Shown here piece after piece: positions 1 through 5,119 of a stretch of DNA of 5,119 nucleotides (position 1 is its first letter; every line of letters begins with the position of its first letter). The stretch is from an uncultured Eubacteriales bacterium. Its GTDB lineage: Bacteria > Bacillota > Clostridia > Oscillospirales > CAG-272. A program made the translations under genes and the position numbers. The stretch covers positions 1 through 5,119 of the forward strand of contig CASEEB010000019.1 of assembly GCA_949286815.1 (NCBI GenBank), read 5' to 3'. The notes beneath the pieces are model-generated. The model ran no database searches, was not told where the DNA came from, and worked only from the letters and a program-made list of their open reading frames with translations.

Positions 1-2
1 GA

Positions 3-404
3 GACGAATCGAGTTTGAAGGTTGTATTTGTAAATGACGCGGGACAGGCGTCGGAATTTACTCCTGATGCTGATGGGAAAATCTGCTATGGAGAACTTGT
101 AGATGGGCACTACGTTGTACAGGTAGAGAGCGGCGAGGAAATCATCAATCTCTTTGAGCTTTCAATTGCTGCGGAAGAGCCGGAAGAACCTGAGAATCCC
201 GATCAAACGGAACAGCCCGGAGAGCCTGAACAGCCCGATAATTCGGAAACGCCCGATGACAATAATGTCGAAGATAAGAATGAGGAAGAGACTGAAGAGA
301 AGGGTTCACTTGGACTTATCCTCGGTGCAGTTATCTTTGTACTTGTCGTGGCGGGCGGAATTGTAACAGTCGTCATTTTGAAAAAGAAAAATAAGAAAAA
401 TTGA
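3..404 (+). CDS. C-terminal part of a membrane-anchored surface protein (5' end outside window)
   Basis: The frame is open from nt 3 with no stop, and the only early start candidate (TTG at 15) has no convincing ribosome site, so I read this as the end of a longer gene. The visible 133 residues fall into three parts. First is a ~50-residue segment with the pattern DADGKI...L-DGHYVVQVE, which resembles the last strands of a Cna-B/SpaA-like beta-sandwich (inference). Next is a ~43-residue stalk rich in Glu, Pro, Asp and Asn (nt 174-302) with loose EQP/EEP/ETP repeats. Last is a hydrophobic helix (nt 309-380) ending in Lys-rich KKKNKKN. This topology places the domain outside the cell and the tail inside. 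There is no LPXTG sorting motif, so anchoring is by the helix, not by sortase. It ends 16 nt before the first pilin-like gene and is probably in the same operon. A role as conjugation-associated adhesin or surface protein is likely but unproven. Confidence 0.75.
   Translation, partial: DESSLKVVFVNDAGQASEFTPDADGKICYGELVDGHYVVQVESGEEIINLFELSIAAEEPEEPENPDQTEQPGEPEQPDNSETPDDNNVEDKNEEETEEKGSLGLILGAVIFVLVVAGGIVTVVILKKKNKKN
210..237 (+). repeat. Short direct repeat in the acidic Pro-rich stalk
   Basis: The 10-mer GAACAGCCCG occurs at 210-219 and again at 228-237, an offset of 18 nt or six codons. It encodes EQP units in the Glu/Pro-rich stalk. This looks like local slippage or low-complexity expansion within an extended spacer, in frame and without disrupting the gene. 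Confidence 0.5.
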
Positions 405-408
405 GAGG
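403..408 (+). promoter_or_regulatory. Weak/long-spaced ribosome binding site for first pilin-like gene
   Basis: GAGAGG overlaps the stop codon of the upstream gene and lies 12 nt before the ATG at 421. A second purine stretch, AGAGAGA, abuts the ATG. An in-frame TAA at 409-411 fixes ATG 421 as the first possible start after the stop. The spacing is longer than for the other genes here. Confidence 0.5.
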
Positions 409-420
409 TAAAAAGAGAGA

Positions 421-756
421 ATGAACAGTAATTTTTTGGCAGCGACCACGTTGAACGAATCGCTCGGTAACATCATTGTAAAAATTCAGGAGCTGATGAA
501 CAGTTTTTGGATTTATATTGTCATTGCGCTCGCCGCAGTGGTCGTTGTGTGGGGTGCGTATGTCGGCATCAAGATTGCAATCGCGCACAAAAACGAAGAC
601 AAAATCAATTCGCGCGATATGATCAAAAACCTGATTATCGGTATCATTATCATCTTTGTCGTAGCGATGGGCGCACCGCTCCTGATCAACGGTCTTGCCG
701 CTTGGCTTGGTACGGAGCTTCCTGAAAGCGCGGCGGTTATATCCGGTGTAATTTGA
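421..756 (+). CDS. Pilin-like conjugal transfer protein, copy 1 (Mbov_0395-type, VirB2/TrbC-like)
   Basis: This is a small 111-residue membrane protein expected to be a pilin-like or inner-membrane component of a type IV secretion channel. The polar N-terminal ~27 residues include AATTLNESL. They are followed by a hydrophobic helix at about residues 30-55 (with a VVVVWGAYVGIKIA core), a short charged loop HKNEDKINSRD (56-66), and a second helix at about 70-95 (IIGIIIIFVVAMGAPLLING). Two helices joined by a short charged loop at this length is the usual VirB2/TrbC-like plan. There is no classical signal peptide. A 14-residue tail, TELPESAAVISGVI, is absent from the second copy. The start is fixed by the in-frame TAA at 409-411. 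The gene ends in tandem stops TGA-TAA (754-759), 21 nt before copy 2, in the same reading frame. The assignment to the Mbov_0395-type family rests on recognised sequence, size and the downstream gene order. Confidence 0.85.
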   Translation: MNSNFLAATTLNESLGNIIVKIQELMNSFWIYIVIALAAVVVVWGAYVGIKIAIAHKNEDKINSRDMIKNLIIGIIIIFVVAMGAPLLINGLAAWLGTELPESAAVISGVI

Positions 757-1065
757 TAAGAAAGGGGGTTAGGGCAAATGAACAATATGTTAAATGCAAC
801 AACTTTAGACGACAGCCTTGCCGAAATCGTTTCCAAACTGCAAACTTTGATGGATTCGTTTTGGATCTACATCGTTATGGCACTTGCCGCAGTGGTCGTT
901 GTGTGGGGCGCATACGTCGGTATTAAAATTGCCATTGCTCATAAGAATGAGGAAAAGATCAATGCGCGAGATATGGTGAAGAACCTGATCATCGGTATTA
1001 TTATCATCTTCGTCGTAGCGATGGGTGCACCGCTCTTGATTAACGGTCTGTCTGCTTGGGTAGGA
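496..1065 (+). repeat. Tandem gene duplication: 216-bp homologous cores at 496-711 and 850-1065
   Basis: The two cores are aligned at a constant offset of 354 nt with no gap. The longest exact match I see is 23 bp (532-554 and 886-908). By codon-by-codon reading, about 32 codons differ synonymously and about seven non-synonymously over 72 codons. The repeat is a diverged duplication of the pilin-like gene, not a mobile element. Confidence 0.85.
761..768 (+). promoter_or_regulatory. Strong ribosome binding site for second pilin-like gene
   Basis: AAAGGGGG lies 9 nt before the ATG at 778. An in-frame TAA at 757-759 rules out a longer N-terminus. It looks better placed than the site serving copy 1. 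Confidence 0.7.
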
Positions 1066-1068
1066 TAA
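778..1068 (+). CDS. Pilin-like conjugal transfer protein, copy 2 (Mbov_0395-type, VirB2/TrbC-like)
   Basis: This 96-residue protein is a paralog of the preceding gene, with the same two-helix plan: polar N-terminus (NATTLDDSL), helix at about 28-54, charged loop HKNEEKINARD (55-65), and helix at about 69-92, ending directly after SAWVG. Its residues 25-96 align without gaps to residues 26-97 of copy 1, with about seven substitutions, nearly all conservative (for example Asp/Glu, Ile/Val, Leu/Val). At the DNA level most codons have changed synonymously, so the duplication is not recent. It lacks the C-terminal tail of copy 1. It probably serves in the same channel or pilus as copy 1, either as a second subunit type or for dosage. 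It sits immediately upstream of the hairpin at 1091-1116. Confidence 0.85.
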   Translation: MNNMLNATTLDDSLAEIVSKLQTLMDSFWIYIVMALAAVVVVWGAYVGIKIAIAHKNEEKINARDMVKNLIIGIIIIFVVAMGAPLLINGLSAWVG

Positions 1069-1084
1069 AACAACTTATGATGAT

Positions 1085-1122
1085 AGGAAGAGCGGCAAGG
1101 TTGATTCCTTGCCGCTTGGCCT
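1085..1122 (+). promoter_or_regulatory. Intercistronic hairpin after the pilin pair (attenuator, processing/stability element or weak terminator)
   Basis: AGCGGCAAGG (1091-1100) and CCTTGCCGCT (1107-1116) are perfectly complementary around the six-base loop TTGATT. A G-T pair (1090/1117) and an AGG/CCT pairing (1085-1087 with 1120-1122) can extend the stem across an AA/GG mismatch. No run of T follows; the next bases are AAATACACTTTAATAAAA, so a canonical intrinsic terminator is not supported. It lies in the only sizeable gap of the operon (1069-1150), between the small pilin-like genes and the large machinery genes. Such hairpins often protect upstream mRNA 3' ends or lower downstream expression; that role here is inference. 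Confidence 0.7.
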
Positions 1123-1140
1123 AAATACACTTTAATAAAA

Positions 1141-1145
1141 TGGAG
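1141..1145 (+). promoter_or_regulatory. Ribosome binding site for the VirB6-like gene
   Basis: TGGAG lies 5 nt before the ATG at 1151. The competing ATG at 1140 opens a frame that stops after five codons (TGA at 1155-1157), so 1151 is the workable start. Confidence 0.6.
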
Positions 1146-1150
1146 ACATT

Positions 1151-2353
1151 ATGCTGATTTTTTTGCAAGAATTTGCTCTCCAGATATTCCTGTGGCTTCT
1201 CCAACTTGTGGACGGCATAATGAGTATATTTTCGGCAATATCAGGGGTGGCTACAGTCAATGTAAACGGAGAGCAAGTAAATTTAATAGAAAACCTGATG
1301 GGCAATCCGACGGTAGAAACAATCTTTTGGTGTATCTTTATCCTTGCGGTAGGGCTTACCTGTATTTTTACCATTGCGGCGCTTATCAGAAATATGATTA
1401 ACAGTCAAAGAACGGTCGTGACAATCGTCGGTAAGTTCTTTTTAGCGTTACTTGGCACAATGGCGATACTTGCTGTTGTCGTTCTCGGCATCTTGATTGC
1501 AAACGCAGTCCTACAGCTGATCGCAAGGATATTCCAAGTACACAATACAGTAGAGTTATCAAATACGCTGTTTGATGCTTGCGTAGGGGAATGGCTTAAC
1601 GGATATTCTGTTGCCGAACTTGATGTAACGTCACTTTCGGTGCGCGATATTTTCGGAGATTACAATACAGCAGTATTCGGTATTTGGCCGACATCGTGGA
1701 CGAATAACGGAATGGTAAATCCTGATTCATTTATGTATATGCCCGCGCTTATCTCTTCAATTGCGGTGTCTATCGCATTGATCGTCGCGGTAATCAATCT
1801 TGCCAAGCGTATCTATGAAATTCTGATACTCTACATTATTATGCCTGTTTCGATGTCGACGTTGCCGCTTGACGACGGAGCTCGCGTGAAGATATGGCGA
1901 GAAACGTTTATATCCAAGATTATGACGGCTTATGGCGCAGTCATTTCGGTGAACATGTTTATTCTTTTGATGCCGATTATCAATAAGATGCACCTAAGCG
2001 GTGCAAGCGGATTCTGCAATGCAATATTCCTTATTTTTATGATTATCGGCGGAGCAATGCTGATTCCTGCATCGATGAGCTTGTTCGCAAGATTGTTCGG
2101 ACAAGGGGATGATAACCATGCCGGCGGCGGATTCCTGCATAGCGCCTTTTATGGTGGCAGGATTGCAAGCGCATTGACAATAGGCGCGGCAACAAAGATG
2201 ATAGCGGGCGGATACAAGGTGATTACACATGGGAAAGCACGTAGGCAGAACAATAAAGGCGGCGGAGATGATTCCGGTAAATATTCAGAGGAAAAAGGCG
2301 GCGGAGATTCCGGAACGGAAGGCGGCACAAGCGATGAAGGAGGTAGCGAATGA
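1151..2353 (+). CDS. Polytopic VirB6/TrbL-like conjugal transfer membrane protein (Mbov_0396-type)
   Basis: This 400-residue integral membrane protein is the likely channel-forming component of the conjugation apparatus. Hydrophobic segments lie at roughly residues 10-30, 58-79, 96-124, 199-218, 221-240, 258-277 and 289-312. A soluble loop of about 75 residues (125-198), containing several Trp and Asn, separates the third and fourth segments. The motif at 222-250, YEILILYIIMPVSMS followed by LPLDDGARVKIWRE, is typical of VirB6/TrbL-like ICE proteins: a membrane helix with conserved Pro, then a charged turn. Residues 317-368 are Gly/Ala-rich and then basic (HGKARRQ). The last ~32 residues (369-400) are an acidic Gly/Ser tail with an internal repeat. 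It follows the pilin-like genes and overlaps the VirB4 gene by ATGA, as expected for this module. The family is inferred from topology, motif and context; the number of membrane segments is by eye. Confidence 0.83.
   Translation: MLIFLQEFALQIFLWLLQLVDGIMSIFSAISGVATVNVNGEQVNLIENLMGNPTVETIFWCIFILAVGLTCIFTIAALIRNMINSQRTVVTIVGKFFLALLGTMAILAVVVLGILIANAVLQLIARIFQVHNTVELSNTLFDACVGEWLNGYSVAELDVTSLSVRDIFGDYNTAVFGIWPTSWTNNGMVNPDSFMYMPALISSIAVSIALIVAVINLAKRIYEILILYIIMPVSMSTLPLDDGARVKIWRETFISKIMTAYGAVISVNMFILLMPIINKMHLSGASGFCNAIFLIFMIIGGAMLIPASMSLFARLFGQGDDNHAGGGFLHSAFYGGRIASALTIGAATKMIAGGYKVITHGKARRQNNKGGGDDSGKYSEEKGGGDSGTEGGTSDEGGSE
2255..2313 (+). repeat. In-frame direct repeat coding the Gly-rich acidic tail
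   Basis: AAAGGCGGCGGAGAT occurs at 2255-2269 and 2294-2308, an offset of 39 nt or 13 codons. Both copies are followed closely by TCCGG. The repeat encodes KGGGD(D)SG units at the C-terminus of the VirB6-like protein, so the tail seems to have grown by duplication. The second unit lacks one Asp codon relative to the first. Confidence 0.75.
2338..2343 (+). promoter_or_regulatory. Consensus ribosome binding site for VirB4, inside upstream gene
   Basis: AGGAGG lies within the last codons of the VirB6-like gene, 6 nt before the ATG at 2350. That ATG overlaps the upstream TGA (ATGA, 2350-2353), which fixes the start and suggests translational coupling. Confidence 0.8.
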
Positions 2354-2601
2354 GGATAATCCCTAAAAAGATAAAAGTAAAAAATACGGTATGGAAATGC
2401 TATTCGATGCCCGATATTATTGCGGCGCTGGTGGTATTCTCCATAATTTTTATAGCGATTACTTCCGGAAAGTGGGGTGTGGCAATCGTATTGGCTCTTT
2501 TATCCATAGTGATGTTTATGCCAACGCAGGACGGTATCTTTTACTCGTGCATTATGGAAAACGTGAAGTTTCTATTTTCTAAAAAGAAGTACAAAAAGAA
2601 C
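2350..2601 (+). other. PrgI/VirB3-like membrane domain fused to VirB4
   Basis: Residues 1-84 begin with an IPKKIKVKN stretch, then have helices at about 23-40 (IIAALVVFSIIFIAI) and 43-58 (GVAIVLALLSIVMFMP), and a basic exit, FLFSKKKYKKN, at 74-84. This is the plan of stand-alone PrgI-family proteins of Gram-positive conjugation systems, which resemble VirB3 and are normally encoded just before VirB4. No separate PrgI-like gene sits between the VirB6-like gene and VirB4 here, since those two overlap by 4 nt. Homology to PrgI is by pattern recognition only. Confidence 0.65.
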
Positions 2602-5004
2602 GCCGTAAATGCAAAAGAAGATATTACCGTCTTGATTGGCTTGAAAGCGATAAAAGAGAATGGGCTGATTGAGTATGGCGAAGGGCAATACGGGCGCGTA
2701 ATCAAGATCGGTCAGAAGAACTTTGGCATTGAAGATATTTATCAGCAGGACATCGATATAAACTACATAGCCAATGCGCTCAAACAGCTGGAAGGAACGC
2801 AAAGTATAGATATTGTCAAGATTGACAGGCCCGTAAACTTTGACCGATTTTCGAGCGAACTGTTTGAGAGATTGTCTGAAATAAAGGAAAGTGACGATGA
2901 GCAGAGCGTCAAAGAAATTAAGACTGACATTTTAAGCGAACGCATTGACCGCATCGACAAACTGAACAACATTCGCAAGCAATATTTATCCGATTTCTAT
3001 ATCGTCGTTTACGGCAAAAATGAGATTGATCTTGAAAACGTGGCTATCAATATCGCTTCGGAGATTGCAAAATGCGGACTGGGCACACAGCTTCTCGGGA
3101 AGAAGGATACGGCGGTATTCCTGAAATACAGTTTTTCACGCAACTTTGATGAAAGAGAAGTGCGAGATATTCCCGATGAGGAACTTATCGGGTGGATTAA
3201 ACCGACCGAAGTGGAGTTCCATGCAAACGGATATACGATTGACGGTATGCAGGCATCGGTGCTTGCCATTGCCGATTATCCCTTGCGCGTGAAAAATGCT
3301 TGGGGTGCAGAACTTTTTAATATTCCGAATACGAAAGTGGTTATGCGGATGAAACCGGTAGACAAGTTCAAGGCAATCAAGCGTATTGACAAGCGCATTT
3401 CGGAGATGGAAACAAAGCAGATTATCTCAGAGAAAGCGAGTGAAACGAACAGCGCGGAAATTCATCAGGAAAGCATGGTTACGCTGCTCGACAGTCTGCA
3501 AGCGGAAAACGAGAGTATGTTTGACGTGACTTTGACTGTCACTGCTTATAACTATCTGTCGGACGACAACTATAAAAAGGTCGTGCGTCGGCAGTTGACT
3601 TCCGGCAATTTCAAGCCTTCCACGTTGTACGGACTGCAAATTCAAGGCTTTAAGTCATCTGCCATTTCGCCCGTATCCAATCTGAGCAATTATGAGCGCG
3701 GAATCAACAGTTCGTCGTTGGCGGCGGTGTTCCCGTTCGTCCGATCGTTCGTTATGGACGACGGCGGAATTATGCTCGGCGAAAATAAGAACAACGGTTA
3801 TCCGTTTATTTTGAATCTTTGGAAACGTGGCAATCTTTATCAGAACAGCAATGCAATGGTCATCGGTAAGTCGGGCAGCGGCAAATCTTTCTTCATGAAG
3901 ACTTTGCTCGCAAATGAGTGGGCGAACAACACAAGAGTTATTTGCTTAGATCCCGAAGCCGAATATCTGACGCTGACAAGGAAGCTGCACGGAAACATCA
4001 TTGACGTCGGCAATGCAAAAGAGGGTAGAATCAATCCGTTCCACATTTACAAAGTGCTGACCGAAGACGGCAGTCCTGCCGATCCAGTGGTTACGTTCAA
4101 TACGCACTTGAAGATGCTTGAAAGTTTTTTCAAAATCGTGCTTGTCGGCGCAAACAGCGACGTAATCGAGCTGATTAACAACTTGGTGGTTGAGACATAC
4201 GAACGGCGAGGCATTACGGAGAGAACAGACTGCTCCAAATTAAAAGCGGAAAACTTCCCGTTATTCACCGATCTGCTTGAAACGATGAAAACGAAAGACA
4301 AGAGTAATATGGACAGCCTTACTTTGAGAGACATGCGAACGGCGGAGCTATACTTGCAGAAGTTTGTGTCGGGTAGATATTCCGATATATGGAACGGCCC
4401 GTCTACGTTGCATACGGAAGCAGACCTTATAGATTTTAACTTCCAGTCTTTGTTTGCAAACAAGAACAATACAGTGGCAAACGCACAGATGTTGCTCATT
4501 TTTAGATTTATTGAGCAAGAAGTTATCAATGCAAGGGAACTTAATAAGAACGGCGGAAATTTCAGAACGATGATTATTTGTGATGAGGCACATCTTTTTA
4601 TTGACGTGAAATTCCCGATTGCCCTTGACTTCTTCTATTCGATGAGTAAGCGAATCCGAAAATATAACGGCAGTTTTATTCCTGCAACGCAGAACATAGC
4701 GGATTGGAATGCCAACGAAGAATTGCGGGGAAAGACATCCGCTATTTTGAAGAACAGTCAGTACACATTCATTTTCAAACTGTCTGCACCTGATGTAAAA
4801 GACCTTTTGGATATTTACAATGCGGGGGACAGTTTTAACAAAGATGAACAACGGTTGATTATTTCTGCCGGTACGGGACAAATTTTCTTTATTGGAAGCA
4901 CGGAACTCAGAATGAATGCAAGGATAATTGCGGGGAATTATGTCAAGTCGCTTTTCAGCGAAGAAACGGCAGAGGAATATACAGATAGGGAGGAAAATAA
5001 ATGA
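2350..5004 (+). CDS. virB4: VirB4-family conjugation ATPase with N-terminal PrgI/VirB3-like membrane domain
   Basis: This 884-residue cytoplasmic-face AAA+-type ATPase powers type IV secretion assembly and substrate transfer. Residues 1-84 are a small two-helix membrane domain, described separately. Residues ~85-450 form the VirB4 N-terminal domain, ending in the family's hinge region (ISPVSNLSNYERG..., then FPF at 461-463 and DDGG at 470-473). The C-terminal motor has a Walker A, GKSGSGKS, at 506-513. It also has DPEAEY at 534-539, INPF at 561-564, a Walker B, MIICDEAH, at 741-748, with the acidic pair DE at 745-746, and ATQN at 779-782. All key ATPase residues are present, so it should be active. 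The length is slightly above a plain VirB4, which the N-terminal domain explains. The start is set by the consensus ribosome site and ATGA overlap with the upstream gene; the 3' end overlaps the next gene the same way. Confidence 0.95.
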   Translation: MRIIPKKIKVKNTVWKCYSMPDIIAALVVFSIIFIAITSGKWGVAIVLALLSIVMFMPTQDGIFYSCIMENVKFLFSKKKYKKNAVNAKEDITVLIGLKAIKENGLIEYGEGQYGRVIKIGQKNFGIEDIYQQDIDINYIANALKQLEGTQSIDIVKIDRPVNFDRFSSELFERLSEIKESDDEQSVKEIKTDILSERIDRIDKLNNIRKQYLSDFYIVVYGKNEIDLENVAINIASEIAKCGLGTQLLGKKDTAVFLKYSFSRNFDEREVRDIPDEELIGWIKPTEVEFHANGYTIDGMQASVLAIADYPLRVKNAWGAELFNIPNTKVVMRMKPVDKFKAIKRIDKRISEMETKQIISEKASETNSAEIHQESMVTLLDSLQAENESMFDVTLTVTAYNYLSDDNYKKVVRRQLTSGNFKPSTLYGLQIQGFKSSAISPVSNLSNYERGINSSSLAAVFPFVRSFVMDDGGIMLGENKNNGYPFILNLWKRGNLYQNSNAMVIGKSGSGKSFFMKTLLANEWANNTRVICLDPEAEYLTLTRKLHGNIIDVGNAKEGRINPFHIYKVLTEDGSPADPVVTFNTHLKMLESFFKIVLVGANSDVIELINNLVVETYERRGITERTDCSKLKAENFPLFTDLLETMKTKDKSNMDSLTLRDMRTAELYLQKFVSGRYSDIWNGPSTLHTEADLIDFNFQSLFANKNNTVANAQMLLIFRFIEQEVINARELNKNGGNFRTMIICDEAHLFIDVKFPIALDFFYSMSKRIRKYNGSFIPATQNIADWNANEELRGKTSAILKNSQYTFIFKLSAPDVKDLLDIYNAGDSFNKDEQRLIISAGTGQIFFIGSTELRMNARIIAGNYVKSLFSEETAEEYTDREENK
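4987..4993 (+). promoter_or_regulatory. Ribosome binding site for the downstream exported protein
   Basis: AGGGAGG lies inside the 3' end of the VirB4 gene, 7 nt before ATG 5001. The ATGA overlap at 5001-5004 again couples stop and start. Confidence 0.75.
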
Positions 5005-5119
5005 CAAACACAAGGAGAAAAAACAGCATTCGCGTTTTGATGTGTATTGCGGCCTTGGCACTGTTTACGGCATTGTTTGCGCTGTTCACGGCAACGCCTA
5101 CATACGCATCGGCAGCTAC
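5001..5119 (+). CDS. N-terminus of an exported protein with signal peptide (3' end outside window)
   Basis: Only 39 codons are visible. They encode a classic Sec signal peptide: a basic N-region with TRRK at residues 4-7, a hydrophobic core at about 12-31 (including LALFTALFALFTA), then a c-region, TPTYASAA, with an Ala-x-Ala cleavage site at about 36-38. A Cys at residue 15 lies inside the core and is not a good lipobox. The gene starts at the ATGA overlap with VirB4 and has its own strong ribosome site, so it belongs to the same operon. In related Gram-positive conjugation modules the gene after VirB4 often encodes a wall hydrolase (NlpC/P60 or lysozyme-like, VirB1-type) or a surface mobile-element protein. 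Which of these it is cannot be seen here. Confidence 0.85.
   Translation, partial: MTNTRRKNSIRVLMCIAALALFTALFALFTATPTYASAA

Noticed and set aside
15..404. Complete 129-residue gene starting at TTG 15
   Set aside because: The frame is open upstream to the window edge and no good ribosome site precedes the TTG; a C-terminal fragment of a longer exported protein fits better.
496..1065. Tandem repeat as a mobile element or assembly artefact
   Set aside because: The copies differ at many synonymous sites and each has its own start, stop and ribosome site, so this is a genuine diverged gene duplication.
1091..1116. Canonical intrinsic terminator
   Set aside because: The stem is excellent but no T-run follows, and the downstream genes need read-through or a promoter that I cannot find. 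Kept only as a regulatory hairpin.
1077..1124. Tiny 15-codon frame (MMIGRAARLIPCRLA) across the hairpin, as a possible leader peptide
   Set aside because: No ribosome site, no run of regulatory codons, and its sequence is explained by the hairpin; there is no evidence of translation.
1109..1136. Possible promoter TTGCCG-16 nt-TTTAAT before the VirB6-like gene
   Set aside because: The -10-like match is fair (5 of 6), but transcription would start at about nt 1143, inside the ribosome site and only about 8 nt before the ATG. The -35-like part is embedded in the hairpin stem.
4348..5061. Long minus-strand open frame (237 codons) and other minus-strand frames under VirB4
   Set aside because: They lie opposite a clear VirB4 gene with all motifs intact; their translations are low-similarity, Cys/Arg/Ser-rich shadow sequence without ribosome sites.
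1..5119. CRISPR array, tRNA, rRNA, riboswitch, insertion sequence, integrase or origin of transfer
   Set aside because: The window is almost fully covered by co-directional coding sequence. No regularly spaced repeats, RNA-gene-like folds, terminal inverted repeats or recombinase motifs were seen.

Overview
The window is a five-gene, single-strand (+) stretch of a type IV secretion (conjugation) operon, of the kind carried on integrative and conjugative elements or plasmids of Gram-positive bacteria. The gene order is two small pilin-like proteins, a polytopic VirB6/TrbL-like protein, then a VirB4-type ATPase. This order and the recognisable sequences match the family named after the Mycoplasma bovis ICE (Mbov_0395 / Mbov_0396 / VirB4), which is also common in gut Bacillota, especially Clostridia-like lineages. 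A Bacillota host is inferred from strong purine-rich Shine-Dalgarno sites, moderate to low GC, and a C-terminally membrane-anchored surface protein with a Lys-rich cytoplasmic tail. The exact organism cannot be told. No relaxase, coupling protein, integrase, att site or origin of transfer lies inside the window.

Layout: nt 3-404 is the C-terminal part of a surface protein (small beta-sandwich-like segment, acidic Pro-rich stalk, one membrane anchor). Nt 421-756 and 778-1068 are tandem pilin-like paralogs with almost identical cores. Nt 1069-1150 is the only sizeable gap and holds a perfect 10-bp-stem hairpin. Nt 1151-2353 encodes the seven-segment membrane channel protein with an acidic Gly-rich tail. 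Nt 2350-5004 encodes an 884-aa VirB4 ATPase whose first ~84 residues look like a fused PrgI/VirB3-like membrane protein. Nt 5001-5119 is the start of a secreted or membrane protein with a signal peptide, cut by the window end.

Working together (inference from family knowledge): the pilin-like proteins and the VirB6-like protein would form the membrane channel, and VirB4 with its built-in membrane domain would energise assembly and transport. The flanking exported proteins would act at the cell surface, in contact with the recipient or in wall remodelling. The last three genes are joined by ATGA stop/start overlaps, suggesting translational coupling. The hairpin after the pilin pair is a plausible point at which pilin mRNA is made more abundant or more stable than mRNA for the downstream machinery.

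The system is a recognisable conjugation module rather than an unknown system. The points most worth a second look are the old but strongly conserved pilin duplication, the hairpin, and the PrgI-like/VirB4 fusion.
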